Source: Collimonas arenae
Lineage (GTDB): Bacteria > Pseudomonadota > Gammaproteobacteria > Burkholderiales > Burkholderiaceae_D
Assembly: GCF_000786695.1 (NCBI RefSeq)
Contig: NZ_CP009962.1
Location: 620,001 to 684,000, forward strand
DNA: 64,000 nt
Direction of reading: 5' to 3'
A program made the position numbers and the translations under genes. Of the stretch, positions 49,057-58,325 are shown in pieces. A model generated the notes under the pieces. That model saw nothing but the letters and a program-made list of their open reading frames with translations, ran no database searches and had not been told where the DNA came from. Position 1 is the stretch's first letter. Each line of letters opens with the position of its first letter.

Positions 49057-50496
49057 ATGACGCATGGTATCGATAGCCGCAAACGCTGGTCGGCCCTGAT
49101 AGTGCTCTGCCTCGGAGTGCTCATGATCGTGCTTGACACCACGATCGTGAATGTCGCGCTACCCTCGATCGCCGCCGATCTCAGGTTTACCGAGACGTCG
49201 CTGGTGTGGGTGGTGAACGCCTACATGCTGACCTTTGGCGGCTTCCTGCTGCTGGGCGGCCGGCTGGGCGACCTGTTCGGCCACCGACGCATGTTCCTGC
49301 TCGGGATTACCCTGTTCACGCTGGCTTCGCTGGCGTGCGGCCTGGCCAATTCGCAAGTGCTGCTGGTCTGCGCAAGGGCGATACAGGGTTTGGGCGGTGC
49401 TGTGGTGTCGGCAGTTTCCCTGTCGCTCATCATGAACCTGTTCACCGAGCCGGCCGAGCGCGCCAAGGCGATGGGCGTGTATGGTTTTGTCTGTGCCGGC
49501 GGCGGTAGTATCGGTGTGCTTCTTGGCGGCTTGCTGACCAGCGCCTTAAGCTGGCATTGGATTTTCCTGGTCAACCTGCCGATAGGAATTGCTGTTTATG
49601 TGCTGTGCGCCAGGTTGCTGCCATCCGGCCGCGGTGCCGAGAGTCATCACAAACTGGACGTGGCAGGTGCGGCGAGCATCACTATCGCGCTGATGCTCGC
49701 CGTGTATGCGATCGTCAATGGCAACGAAGCCGGTTGGACTTCGACCCAGACCATCGTCATGCTGCTGGCAGCGGTTGCGCTGCTGATCCTGTTTCTCGGT
49801 ATCGAAGCGCGGGTCAAGGCGCCGCTGGTGCCGCTGGCGTTGTTCCGCTTGCGCAGCGTGGTGGTCGCTAATGTGGTCGGGGTGCTGTGGGCGGCGGCGA
49901 TGTTCGCCTGGTTCTTCATTTCCGCCCTGTATCTGCAGCGCGTGCTTGGTTACCGGCCGCTGCAGGTCGGCCTGGCTTTCTTGCCAGCCAATCTGATCAT
50001 GGCGGTTTTTTCGCTCGGACTGTCCGCCAAGTTGGTCATGCATTTTGGCATCCGTTTGCCGCTGGCGACCGGCTTGCTCGTCGCAGCTGTCGGCCTGGCC
50101 TTGTTTGCGCGAGCGCCGGTGGACGGCAGCTTCGTGACCGATGTCCTGCCGGGCATGCTGCTGCTTGGTCTGGGCGCGGGGATTGCCTTCAATCCCATGC
50201 TGCTGGCGGCGATGAGTGAGGTGGCGCCTGGCGACTCCGGGCTGGCGTCCGGTGTCGTCAATACGTCGTTCATGATGGGGGGAGCACTGGGACTGGCGCT
50301 GCTGGCCAGTCTTGCTGATGCCCGTAGCGGCAGTTTGCAGGCGATCGGCTGGGGAGAGGCTGCCGCGCTCAACGGCGGCTATCAGGTAGCGTTCCTGGGT
50401 GGGGCTGTCTTCGCCACGCTGGCGGCGGTGCTGAGCGCTGTCTTGTTGCGTCCGGTGGCGAGTACCGTTGCTGAGGATGCGGCGGGGCAGGCTTAG
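49057..50496 (+). CDS. DHA2-family MFS multidrug exporter (EmrB/QacA type)
   Basis: A 479-residue proton-driven exporter with 14 predicted helices. LDTTIVNVALPSIAADL is the motif D1 of the DHA2 group; GGRLGDLFGHRRMF is motif A; the GVYGFVCAGGGSIGVLLGGLL stretch is the antiporter motif C. Substrates are usually drugs, dyes or acids. No EmrA-like adaptor or regulator is beside it. The stop codon lies inside a strong palindrome (50495-50524). Confidence 0.92.
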   Translation: MTHGIDSRKRWSALIVLCLGVLMIVLDTTIVNVALPSIAADLRFTETSLVWVVNAYMLTFGGFLLLGGRLGDLFGHRRMFLLGITLFTLASLACGLANSQVLLVCARAIQGLGGAVVSAVSLSLIMNLFTEPAERAKAMGVYGFVCAGGGSIGVLLGGLLTSALSWHWIFLVNLPIGIAVYVLCARLLPSGRGAESHHKLDVAGAASITIALMLAVYAIVNGNEAGWTSTQTIVMLLAAVALLILFLGIEARVKAPLVPLALFRLRSVVVANVVGVLWAAAMFAWFFISALYLQRVLGYRPLQVGLAFLPANLIMAVFSLGLSAKLVMHFGIRLPLATGLLVAAVGLALFARAPVDGSFVTDVLPGMLLLGLGAGIAFNPMLLAAMSEVAPGDSGLASGVVNTSFMMGGALGLALLASLADARSGSLQAIGWGEAAALNGGYQVAFLGGAVFATLAAVLSAVLLRPVASTVAEDAAGQA

Positions 50497-50524
50497 GTCG
50501 GGCCAGGGTAGCGTAACCCGACCT
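50495..50524. repeat. REP-like palindrome / bidirectional hairpin
   Basis: AGGTCGGG (50495-50502) and CCCGACCT (50517-50524) with a 14-base loop. It overlaps the MFS stop codon and lies just after the end of the convergent protease gene. The AGGTCGGG...CCCGACCT wording recalls dispersed palindromes common in Proteobacteria; whether it is repeated in this genome is not visible. Confidence 0.55.
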
Positions 50525-50532
50525 GTGGGCAG

Positions 50533-51699
50533 TTATTCCGCTTCGCGTTTCATCGGAGGGCGTTTGCCGATGACGGCCTCAACGGTGGTTTCCTGCGTCT
50601 TGCGCAATATCGTCAGTTTGGCCTTGCTGCCGGGAGGCAGTTGGGCGATCAGGTTGGTCATGTCGGTGCTGTCGGCAATCGGCTTGCCTTCGATCGCCAC
50701 CAGGATGTCGCCCGGCTTCAGGCCTGCCTTGTCGGCCGGGCCGCTTTTGATGACGCCGGCAATGATGGCGCCGGTCTTGCGCGTCAGGCCGAAGCTTTCG
50801 GCCAGCTCTGGCGTGATGTCCTGAGGTTCGACGCCGATATAGCCACGCACCATGTGGCCGGTGTTGATGATCGATTCCATCACGGTTTTTGCGGTTGTCA
50901 TGGGCACTGCAAAGCCGATCCCGAGCGAGCCGCCGGTGCGTGAATAAATTGCCGTATTGATCCCCAGCAGGTTGCCGTTGGTATCGATCAGGGCGCCGCC
51001 GGAATTGCCCGGATTGATGGCGGCGTCGGTCTGGATGAAGTTTTCAAACTGGTTAATGCCGAGATGGCTGCGACCGAGGGCGGAAATAATCCCCATGGTG
51101 ACGGTTTGGCCAACGCCGAACGGATTGCCGATCGCCAGCACCACGTCGCCAACGCTGGCTTCGTCCGCCCGACCGAGGGTGATTGCAGGCAGGTTAGGCA
51201 AGTCGATCTTGATCACGGCCAGGTCGGTTTCCGGATCGGTGCCGACTACTTTGGCAGTGGTGGTGCGGCCATCGGCCAGCGCTACCTCGATTTCATCGGC
51301 GGCTTCGACAACGTGGTTGTTTGTCAGGATATAGCCTTGCGAGCTGACGATGACGCCGGATCCCAGGCTTGATTGCCGGTCATCCGCATCATCGCCACGA
51401 TCGCCGAAAAACTTGCGCAGCAACGGATCTTCCAGCACTTCCGGGCTAGGCGGTTTAGCGTCCTTGCTGGTGAAGACATTCACCACCGACGGCATTGCAC
51501 GCTGCGAGGCCTGGCGATAAGAACTCGGCGCGATCGTGCCTGGCGCGGCTTCCTGCAACGGCACCTTGGAGGCTGCAATATGCAGGCGCGAGCTGGTCAG
51601 CGAACCGTTTAGCCAATCCGGCTTCAAGGTCGTTACAATGAACAGGATCGCTAAACCGATGGTTACGGTTTGTGCAAATAACAGCCAGAAACGTCGCAT
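50533..51699 (-). CDS. DegS/DegQ-like trypsin-type serine protease with one PDZ domain
   Basis: A 388-residue periplasmic HtrA protease anchored by an N-terminal helix (about 5-24), as in DegS/AlgW. Catalytic triad: His129 (TNNHVVE), Asp159 (ETDLAVI), Ser233 (NPGNSGGAL). A single PDZ domain follows (about 285-375, RGYIGVEPQDI), one fewer than DegP. It probably senses or degrades misfolded envelope proteins. The tat-degS proximity is typical for Burkholderiales, here split by two inserted genes. It is divergent from the Nif3-like gene. Confidence 0.93.
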   Translation of the reverse strand: MRRFWLLFAQTVTIGLAILFIVTTLKPDWLNGSLTSSRLHIAASKVPLQEAAPGTIAPSSYRQASQRAMPSVVNVFTSKDAKPPSPEVLEDPLLRKFFGDRGDDADDRQSSLGSGVIVSSQGYILTNNHVVEAADEIEVALADGRTTTAKVVGTDPETDLAVIKIDLPNLPAITLGRADEASVGDVVLAIGNPFGVGQTVTMGIISALGRSHLGINQFENFIQTDAAINPGNSGGALIDTNGNLLGINTAIYSRTGGSLGIGFAVPMTTAKTVMESIINTGHMVRGYIGVEPQDITPELAESFGLTRKTGAIIAGVIKSGPADKAGLKPGDILVAIEGKPIADSTDMTNLIAQLPPGSKAKLTILRKTQETTVEAVIGKRPPMKREAE

Positions 51700-51743
51700 A
51701 GTGGAGTCTTAGAGTGAGATCAAAAATCGAGGAATCAAAGATC

Positions 51744-52511
51744 GTGGGTCAAAAGTCGGTAAGCCGCATTGAAATGGCGAAGTATCTTGCCGAAGCATTA
51801 AACATTATACAGTTCCGTGATTATTGTCCAAATGGCTTGCAGGTGGAAGGACGCGCAGAAATTAAGCGTCTGGTGACTGGCGTCACCGCCAGCCAGGCGT
51901 TGCTGGAAGCGGCTCTGGAGGCTGGCGCCGATGCGATCCTGGTGCATCACGGTTATTTCTGGCGCGGCGAAGATGCGCGCGTCGTCGGCATCAGGCATAA
52001 GCGGCTGAAATTGTTGTTAACACATGATATCAACCTGTTCGCCTACCATTTGCCGCTAGACGTCCATCCCGCGTTCGGCAACAACGTGCAACTGGCGCAG
52101 CAACTGGATCTCACCCCGAACGGCCGCTTTGGCGACGATCAACTGGGTTGGCTGGGTAGCGTCGCCGATCCACAGGTCAAGACCGTGGGCGAGCTTGCCG
52201 CCGTGATTGAACGCCGCTTGAACCGGGTTCCGGTGTTGATCGGCGATCCGGCCCAGCCATTGGCAAGAGTCGCCTGGTGCACCGGCGCTGCGCAAAACAT
52301 GCTGGGCGACGCGATTGCCGCTGGAGCCAGCGTCTACATCAGCGGTGAAATTTCAGAACCGACCGTGCATCTTGCGCGGGAAAGCGGCGTGGCATATCTC
52401 GCGGCCGGGCATCACGCTACAGAACGTTACGGCGTGCAGGCGCTGGGACGTCATCTGGCGGAGCGTTTCGGGTTGGAACATCAGTTTATCGATATCGACA
52501 ACCCGGTTTGA
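51744..52511 (+). CDS. Nif3-like dinuclear metal centre protein (YbgI family)
   Basis: A 255-residue protein of the NIF3/YbgI group, forming hexameric toroids with a two-metal site. Visible ligands and signatures are [34 protein letters not shown] and [13 protein letters not shown] start at 51744 with GAGGAA upstream gives a normal N-terminus; the frame is open from GTG 51714 and ATG 51774 is also possible. In E. coli the homologue is a putative GTP cyclohydrolase-type or repair protein; its role is uncertain. Confidence 0.9.
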   Translation: MGQKSVSRIEMAKYLAEALNIIQFRDYCPNGLQVEGRAEIKRLVTGVTASQALLEAALEAGADAILVHHGYFWRGEDARVVGIRHKRLKLLLTHDINLFAYHLPLDVHPAFGNNVQLAQQLDLTPNGRFGDDQLGWLGSVADPQVKTVGELAAVIERRLNRVPVLIGDPAQPLARVAWCTGAAQNMLGDAIAAGASVYISGEISEPTVHLARESGVAYLAAGHHATERYGVQALGRHLAERFGLEHQFIDIDNPV

Positions 52512-52532
52512 TTGGCAAGCCAGAGTTCAAAC

Positions 52533-52919
52533 ATGAGTAAAACAGTTGAAGCGGTAAGAGTCGACAAATGGCTGTGGGCGGCGCGGTTTTTCAAGACACG
52601 TACCCTGGCCAGCGACGCGGTTGATAACGGCAAAGTGAAGCTGAACGATGAGCGCATCAAGCCGGCGCGCAACCTCAAGGCCGGCGAAATTCTGACGATC
52701 GATAATGGCGCCAATGTCTGGGAAGTTGAGGTGTTGCTGCTGGCGGATACGCGAGGTTCCGCCGCAATAGCCCAAACGCTGTACCGGGAAACCGAGCAAA
52801 GCATGGCCAAGCGCAGCGTCATCGCTGAGGACCGGAAGTTTTTCAAAGAGCCGACCATGGCAATCAAGGGCCGGCCAACCAAACGCGACCGTCGTTTGTT
52901 GGATAAAGCACAATCCTAG
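52533..52919 (+). CDS. hslR: S4-domain RNA-binding heat-shock protein (Hsp15-like)
   Basis: A 128-residue protein with an N-terminal S4 domain (about 9-70: VRVDKWLWAARFFKTRTLA, then NGKVKLNDERIKPARNLK) and a basic tail (KGRPTKRDRRLLDK). Hsp15 binds stalled 50S subunits carrying peptidyl-tRNA and helps rescue them. It begins 21 bases after the Nif3-like gene and may be cotranscribed. Length is similar to E. coli HslR (133). Confidence 0.9.
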   Translation: MSKTVEAVRVDKWLWAARFFKTRTLASDAVDNGKVKLNDERIKPARNLKAGEILTIDNGANVWEVEVLLLADTRGSAAIAQTLYRETEQSMAKRSVIAEDRKFFKEPTMAIKGRPTKRDRRLLDKAQS

Positions 52920-53118
52920 GTCTGAATTTTCAATAACGGTCTGACATCGCTTTCACGCTGTTTTACCGGTAGCGTGGAGCAGCCCAGAGCGTTTTTCCGC
53001 AGCGGCAGCCTTCGTCAAGGATGAGGCGCTACGTTCGCCATCGGACCCAAACCGCGCAAATAAACTCCCGGCTAAATTCGAGGTGGCTCTCGGTAGAACC
53101 GCCCCTCTAAGTCGCTGT
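52920..53118. other. Intergenic region upstream of the beta-oxidation operon
   Basis: Part of a 337-base gap (52920-53256) between hslR and the TetR gene. No gene was recognised. It contains a small stem ACGCT / AGCGT near 52957 and a GC-rich imperfect hairpin near 53079-53107. The promoter and operator for the operon are listed separately. Confidence 0.4.
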
Positions 53119-53147
53119 TTGACATTTCGATTCTGGTGCATAATAGT
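53119..53147 (+). promoter_or_regulatory. Promoter of the tetR-fad operon
   Basis: TTGACA (53119-53124), 17-base spacer, AATAGT (53142-53147). The -35 is perfect; the -10 matches TATAAT at 4 of 6 positions. It lies about 110 bases before the TetR start, giving a long leader. Confidence 0.5.
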
Positions 53148-53160
53148 ACGAGCGTTCGCA
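53147..53160. promoter_or_regulatory. Possible TetR operator overlapping the fad promoter
   Basis: TACGAGCGTTCGCA, with CGAGCGTTCG nearly self-complementary (8 of 10). It immediately follows the -10 box. A related CGAACGTATCG occurs at 59733-59743 before the lone enoyl-CoA hydratase. Autoregulation by the TetR protein is inferred. Confidence 0.35.
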
Positions 53161-53256
53161 TTCTTGCCGGCATGAGTAAAACCATCATGCCAAAGCGGGC
53201 AGGCGCCGCTCGTAACCAAAGCTAACTAAAGCCAACCAGGCAGAGACAGGATTATC

Positions 53257-53967
53257 GTGGCACACACTGACACGCCGCCAAAATTTATGCGTAAAGGCGA
53301 AATGACGCGCGCAGCGATCCTGGATGTCGCCATCACGCTGGCGAGCCGCGATGGTCTGGAAGGCTTGACCATCGGTTTGCTGGCCGAAAAGATGAACATG
53401 AGCAAGTCCGGCGTGTTCGCCCATTTCGGTTCGCGTGAAGACTTGCAGATTGAAGTGGTCAAGTTGTATCACCGCCAGTTTGAGCAGGAAGTGTTTTATC
53501 CGAGTATCAAGGAAACACGTGGCTTGCCGCGTCTGGAGTGCATGTTTGCACGCTGGATCAGGCAGGTGACGATTGAAATCGCCTCTGGTTGCATCTATAT
53601 CAGCGGTGCAGTCGAATACGATGACCGTCCGGGCGAAATCCGCGATCAGCTGGTGACCATGGTGCGCACCTGGCAACTGGCCCTGCACCGTTGCACATTG
53701 CAAGCGGTCGAGGCTGGCCATCTGCGTGCCGATACCGATGCCGACCAGCTGGTCTATGAAATGTACGGCCTGATCCTGGGTTTGCATCATGACGCGCGTT
53801 TTCTCAAGAAAGCCGGCAGTGTCGAGCGCGCGCAAAAGGGTTTTGACCGTCTGATCGACAGTTACCGCAATGCCCAGCCGCTGGCGGCCGTCAGCAAGCC
53901 AGCGTCGCAGAATCAGAAAACGAACCAAAAAATCGCTGCCAAAACGGTAGCCAGACCAATCCAGTAA
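53257..53967 (+). CDS. TetR-family regulator, probably of beta-oxidation
   Basis: A 236-residue TetR regulator. The N-terminal HTH (about residues 15-62) contains TRAAILDVAITLASRDGLEG and LAEKMNMSKSGVFAHFGSRE. The C-terminal ligand domain is TetR_C-like, with a basic 25-residue tail (NQKTNQKIAAKTVARP). A GTG start at 53257 has AGG upstream; ATG 53287 is possible. It is 22 bases from the acyl-CoA dehydrogenase and should respond to an acyl-CoA, as PsrA-, FadR- and FadP-type TetR regulators do; this is inference from context. Confidence 0.88.
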   Translation: MAHTDTPPKFMRKGEMTRAAILDVAITLASRDGLEGLTIGLLAEKMNMSKSGVFAHFGSREDLQIEVVKLYHRQFEQEVFYPSIKETRGLPRLECMFARWIRQVTIEIASGCIYISGAVEYDDRPGEIRDQLVTMVRTWQLALHRCTLQAVEAGHLRADTDADQLVYEMYGLILGLHHDARFLKKAGSVERAQKGFDRLIDSYRNAQPLAAVSKPASQNQKTNQKIAAKTVARPIQ

Positions 53968-53989
53968 AGTTAATCATCAGGAGAGCACC

Positions 53990-55780
53990 ATGGGTCAATA
54001 CGTCGCGCCACTGCGGGATATGCAATTCGTCATGCACGAGTTGCTGCATGTAGAAGATGAACTGAAGCAGTTGCCGAAGCACGCTGAAATCGATGCGGAC
54101 ATCATCAATCAAGTGCTGGAAGAGGGTGGCAAGTTCACCTCCCAGGTGCTGTTCCCGTTGAACCATTCCGGCGACCGCGAAGGCTGCCATCACGACAAGG
54201 CCACGCACACCGTGACCGCGCCCAAGGGTTTCAAGGAAGCCTACAAGCAATATGTTGAAGCAGGCTGGCCTTCGCTGTCTTGCGATCCGGATTTCGGCGG
54301 CCAGGGCTTGCCATTGGTGATCAACAATTCGTTTTACGAAATGATGAATTCGGCCAACCAGGCCTGGACCATGTACCCTGGTTTGTCGCACGGCGCCTAT
54401 GAGTGCCTGCACGCACACGGCACGCCTGAGCAGCAAGCGCTGTATTTGCCTAAGCTGGTATCCGGCGAGTGGACCGGCACCATGTGCCTGACCGAAGCGC
54501 ATTGCGGCACCGATCTGGGCATGCTGCGCTCCAAGGCTGAGCCGCAAGCCGATGGCTCCTACAAAATCACCGGCAGCAAGATTTTCATTTCGGCCGGCGA
54601 ACACGACATGTCGGCCAACATCCTGCATCTGGTGCTGGCACGCTTGCCGGGCGCACCGGAAGGTTCGAAGGGTATCTCGCTGTTCCTGGTGCCGAAGTTC
54701 CTGCCGAATGCAGACGGTTCGCTGGGTGAGCGCAATCCGATCACCTGCGGCGCAATCGAAGAAAAAATGGGCATCCACGGTAACTCGACTTGCCAGATGA
54801 ACCTGGACGGCGCGACCGGCTGGATCATCGGCGGCCCGCACAAAGGCTTGAACGCGATGTTCGTGTTCATGAATGCCGCCCGTCTCGGCGTCGGCATGCA
54901 AGGCCTGGGCTTGACGGAAGTGGCTTACCAAAATGCGCTGGTATATGCAAAAGACCGCATCCAGATGCGCAGCCTGTCCGGCATCAAGGCGCCGGACAAG
55001 CCAGCTGACCCGATCATCGTTCATCCTGATGTCCGTCGTATGCTGTTGACGGCAAAAGCATATGCAGAAGGCGCACGCGCATTCTGCTCTTACGTTGCCC
55101 TGCAACTGGACAAGGAACTGAACCATCCAGATGAAGAAGTGCGCAAGAATGCGGCTGATGAAGTCGCCCTGTTGACGCCGGTGATCAAGGCATTCATCAC
55201 TGACAACGCCTGGGTGGCGACTTCGGAGTGCATGCAAGTGTACGGCGGCCACGGTTTCATCGCCGAGTGGGGCATGGAACAGTATGTTCGCGATGCCCGC
55301 ATCAACATGATCTATGAAGGCACCAACACCATCCAGTCGCTGGATCTGCTGGGCCGCAAGGTATTGATGGACAACGGCGCCAAGCTGAAGAAATTCGGCG
55401 CCAAGGTACAAGCGTTCATTGAAGAGAACGGCGCTGACGAATCGCTGTCGGAATTCATCACGCCGTTGGCGGATCTGGGCGACAAGGTCAGCAAGCTGAC
55501 CATGGAAATCGGCATGAAGGCTTTCCAGAACCCTGACGAAGCTGGTGCGGCAGCTGTGCCTTACCTGCGCGTAGTCGGCCATCTGGTGTATGCCTACTTC
55601 TTTGCGCAAATGGCGAAGATTGCACTGGCCAAGCAAGATTCAGGCGACAAGTTCTATGTTTCCAAGCTGGCGACAGCACGTTTCTATTTCGCCCGCCTGC
55701 TGCCGGAAACAGCAATGCTGATCCGTCAGGCGCGCTCCGGTTCGGGCAGCCTGATGGCGCTGGACGCGGATTTGTTCTAA
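53990..55780 (+). CDS. Acyl-CoA dehydrogenase, FadE (YusJ) type
   Basis: A 596-residue FAD enzyme for the first step of fatty-acid beta-oxidation. An N-terminal extra domain (MGQYVAPLRDMQFVMHELL) precedes the helical, beta and C-terminal domains. MCLTEAHCGTDLGMLRSKA is the FAD/substrate-binding signature, and Glu443 in MIYEGTNTIQ is in the place of the catalytic base. Length and N-terminus match the Bacillus FadE/YusJ group (about 594), not E. coli FadE (814). AGGAG precedes ATG. It leads the operon after TetR. Confidence 0.94.
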   Translation: MGQYVAPLRDMQFVMHELLHVEDELKQLPKHAEIDADIINQVLEEGGKFTSQVLFPLNHSGDREGCHHDKATHTVTAPKGFKEAYKQYVEAGWPSLSCDPDFGGQGLPLVINNSFYEMMNSANQAWTMYPGLSHGAYECLHAHGTPEQQALYLPKLVSGEWTGTMCLTEAHCGTDLGMLRSKAEPQADGSYKITGSKIFISAGEHDMSANILHLVLARLPGAPEGSKGISLFLVPKFLPNADGSLGERNPITCGAIEEKMGIHGNSTCQMNLDGATGWIIGGPHKGLNAMFVFMNAARLGVGMQGLGLTEVAYQNALVYAKDRIQMRSLSGIKAPDKPADPIIVHPDVRRMLLTAKAYAEGARAFCSYVALQLDKELNHPDEEVRKNAADEVALLTPVIKAFITDNAWVATSECMQVYGGHGFIAEWGMEQYVRDARINMIYEGTNTIQSLDLLGRKVLMDNGAKLKKFGAKVQAFIEENGADESLSEFITPLADLGDKVSKLTMEIGMKAFQNPDEAGAAAVPYLRVVGHLVYAYFFAQMAKIALAKQDSGDKFYVSKLATARFYFARLLPETAMLIRQARSGSGSLMALDADLF

Positions 55781-55852
55781 TTTAGCCGTAGGATGGGCCG
55801 GGCTCGGACATGCCGGCTTCACACTCCCAACAGACTGACCAAGGAGATACAA

Positions 55853-58240
55853 GTGTCGAATTTCATCGTTAAAAAAGTCGCCGTTCTCGGCGCCGGCGTG
55901 ATGGGTGCGCAAATTGCGGCCCACTGCCTGAACGCCAAGGTGCCTGTCGTATTGTTCGATCTGCCGGCCAAGGAAGGCCCGAAAAACGGCATCGTCCTGC
56001 GCGCCATCGAAAACCTGAAGAAACTGAGTCCTGCGCCGCTGGGTAACAAGGATGACGCTTCACTGATCGAAGTCGCCAACTATGAAGACAACCTGGACGT
56101 GCTGGCAGGCTGCGACCTGATCATCGAAGCCATTGCTGAACGTATGGACTGGAAGCATGACCTGTACAAGAAGGTTGCGCCGCACATTGCACCGAACGCG
56201 ATTTTCGCTTCCAATACTTCCGGCTTGTCGATCACCGCTTTGTCGGAAGGTTTCGATGCTGAACTGAAAGCGCGTTTCTGCGGCGTTCACTTCTTCAACC
56301 CACCGCGCTACATGCACCTGGTGGAACTGATCCCGACCGCAACCACCAAGCCAGAGATTCTCGACCAGCTGGAAGGCTTCCTGGCGACGACGCTGGGCAA
56401 GGGCGTGGTCCGCGCTAAAGATACGCCTAACTTCATCGCTAACCGTGTTGGCGTGTTCGGCATTCTGTCGACCGTGCATCAGGCTGAAAAATTCGGTTTG
56501 TCGGTTGACGTTGTCGACGACCTGACCGGCGCCAAGCTGGGCCGCGCCAAATCGGGTACTTTCCGTACCGCCGACGTGGTTGGCCTGGACACCATGGGCC
56601 ATGTAATCAAGACCATGCAGGACACACTGAAGGACGATCCGTTCTACGGTGTGTATGCAACGCCGCCGCTGCTGGCCAAGCTGGTCGAGCAAGGTGCGCT
56701 GGGTCAAAAATCGGGTGCCGGTTTCTATAAGAAAGTTGGCAAGGACATTCTGCGTATCGACGCCGCCAAGGGCGACTACGTTACCGGCGGCGGCAAGGCC
56801 GACGAACTGGTGGCGCGCATCCTGAAAGACAAGGATCCGGTCAAGCGCATGAAGACCTTGCGCGAATCGACCAATCCACAAGCGCAGTTCCTGTGGTCTA
56901 TCTTCCGCGACGGTTTCCATTACATCGCAGTGCACATGGAGTCGATCGCCGACAATGCGCGCGATATCGATTTCGCCATGCGTTGGGGCTTCGGCTGGAG
57001 CGTAGGCCCGTTCGAAATCTGGCAAGCCGCCGACTGGAAACAGATCGCAGGTTGGGTCAAGGAAGATATCGATGCCGGCAAGGCGCTGTGCAACGCACCG
57101 CTGCCAGCCTGGGTATTCGACGGCCGCACTGGCGTGCACGCCGCCGACGGTTCCTACTCGCCGGCCAAGAAAGCCAATGTTGCCCGTTCCACTCTGCCAG
57201 TCTACGAGCGCCAGGTGTTCCGTGCACCGTTGCTGGGTGAAGGCGTGGCCGACGGCAAGACTGCCGGCACCACCGTATTCGAGGATGACTCGGTACGCGC
57301 ATGGCATCAAAACGACGACGTCCTGATCCTGTCCTTCAAGACAAAAATGCACGTGATCGGACCGGGAGTCATTGCCGGTTTGAACAAGGCGGTTGCCGAA
57401 GCAGAAAAGAATTTCAAGGGCCTGGTTCTGTGGCACGCGGATGCTGCTGAAGGCGGTGCGTTCTCGGCTGGCGCGGACCTGCAATCGATGCTGCCGTTGT
57501 TCATGTCGGGTGGCGCCAAGGCGATCGAACCGATGGTCGCCGAATTGCAACAAGCATTCATGGGTCTCAAGTACGCGAACGTCCCGGTAGTTGCTGCCGT
57601 GGCCGGTCTGGCGCTGGGCGGCGGCTGCGAACTGGCATTGCATACTGCCAAGCGCGTTGCTTCCATCGAGTCGTATATCGGTCTGGTGGAAGTCGGCGTT
57701 GGCTTGATTCCAGCCGGCGGCGGCTTGAAGGAAGCGGCAGTACGTGCGGCCAACGACGCCAAGGGCAACGACATCCTGCAATTCTTGAAGATTTCCTTCA
57801 TGAATGCAGCGACTGCCAATGTCTCGAAATCGGCCTTGCAAGCGAAGAGCATGGGTTACCTGAAGGCCGACGACGTGATCGTCTTCAATGCCTACGAGCT
57901 GTTGCACGTGGCAAAGGTTGAAGCGCGGGCCATGTTTGACGCTGGCTATCGCCCACCGCTGAAGGCGCAGATCCCGGTCATCGGCCGCAACGGCATCGCC
58001 ACCATCCTGGCACAGCTGGTCAACATGCGTGACGGTGGCTTCATCTCCGCGCACGACTACAAACTGGGCCACATGATTGCCAACATCGTTTGCGGCGGCG
58101 AAGTGAACGACAACAGCGTGGTGAATGAACAATGGCTGTTGGACCTGGAGCGTAAAGCGTTCATCGAACTGCTGAACAACCCTAAGACGCAAGAGCGGAT
58201 CATGGGCATGATGCAAACCGGCAAACCAGTGCGCAACTAA
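55853..58240 (+). CDS. 3-hydroxyacyl-CoA dehydrogenase / enoyl-CoA hydratase fusion (FadN-like)
   Basis: A 795-residue bifunctional protein. The dehydrogenase half comes first (GAGVMGAQIAAHC for NAD; GVHFFNPPRYMHLVELIP) and the enoyl-CoA hydratase half second (from about residue 490, with AGLALGGGCELALHTAK and the EVGVGLIPAGGG loop). This order is opposite to E. coli FadB and matches Bacillus FadN (789). The start is GTG 55853 with AAGGAG upstream; an ATG 60 bases before lacks a ribosome site. It lies between the dehydrogenase and thiolase genes. Confidence 0.94.
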   Translation: MSNFIVKKVAVLGAGVMGAQIAAHCLNAKVPVVLFDLPAKEGPKNGIVLRAIENLKKLSPAPLGNKDDASLIEVANYEDNLDVLAGCDLIIEAIAERMDWKHDLYKKVAPHIAPNAIFASNTSGLSITALSEGFDAELKARFCGVHFFNPPRYMHLVELIPTATTKPEILDQLEGFLATTLGKGVVRAKDTPNFIANRVGVFGILSTVHQAEKFGLSVDVVDDLTGAKLGRAKSGTFRTADVVGLDTMGHVIKTMQDTLKDDPFYGVYATPPLLAKLVEQGALGQKSGAGFYKKVGKDILRIDAAKGDYVTGGGKADELVARILKDKDPVKRMKTLRESTNPQAQFLWSIFRDGFHYIAVHMESIADNARDIDFAMRWGFGWSVGPFEIWQAADWKQIAGWVKEDIDAGKALCNAPLPAWVFDGRTGVHAADGSYSPAKKANVARSTLPVYERQVFRAPLLGEGVADGKTAGTTVFEDDSVRAWHQNDDVLILSFKTKMHVIGPGVIAGLNKAVAEAEKNFKGLVLWHADAAEGGAFSAGADLQSMLPLFMSGGAKAIEPMVAELQQAFMGLKYANVPVVAAVAGLALGGGCELALHTAKRVASIESYIGLVEVGVGLIPAGGGLKEAAVRAANDAKGNDILQFLKISFMNAATANVSKSALQAKSMGYLKADDVIVFNAYELLHVAKVEARAMFDAGYRPPLKAQIPVIGRNGIATILAQLVNMRDGGFISAHDYKLGHMIANIVCGGEVNDNSVVNEQWLLDLERKAFIELLNNPKTQERIMGMMQTGKPVRN

Positions 58241-58253
58241 GCTGAATATTTGT

Positions 58254-58300
58254 GGGAAAGAGTTTGGGAGCCACCGTAGCGTGGCGAATTACTCTGTCCC
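58254..58300. repeat. Nested palindrome between fadN-like and thiolase genes
   Basis: Outer arms GGGAAAGAGT (58254-58263) and ACTCTGTCCC (58291-58300) pair with one mismatch; the inner stem GCCAC (58270-58274) / GTGGC (58281-58285) has loop CGTAGC. The right arm resembles the RAYT-associated repeat core (ACTCTGTCCCC versus ACTCTGACCCC), so it may be a REP-type element. Confidence 0.55.
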
Positions 58301-58325
58301 CAACTGACTATATCAGGAGCAGGAA

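Noticed and set aside
53079..53107. Possible tRNA- or small-RNA-like fold
   Set aside because: Only an imperfect GC hairpin; no cloverleaf, T-loop sequence or promoter/terminator pair.
53891..55636. 581-codon minus-strand frame opposite the acyl-CoA dehydrogenase
   Set aside because: Exact shadow of a firmly identified gene; no start signal or family motif.
56060..58216. 718-codon open frame on the minus strand opposite the fadN-like gene
   Set aside because: No ribosome site, no recognised domain and a His/Gln/Arg-rich composition typical of the shadow of a GC-rich gene.
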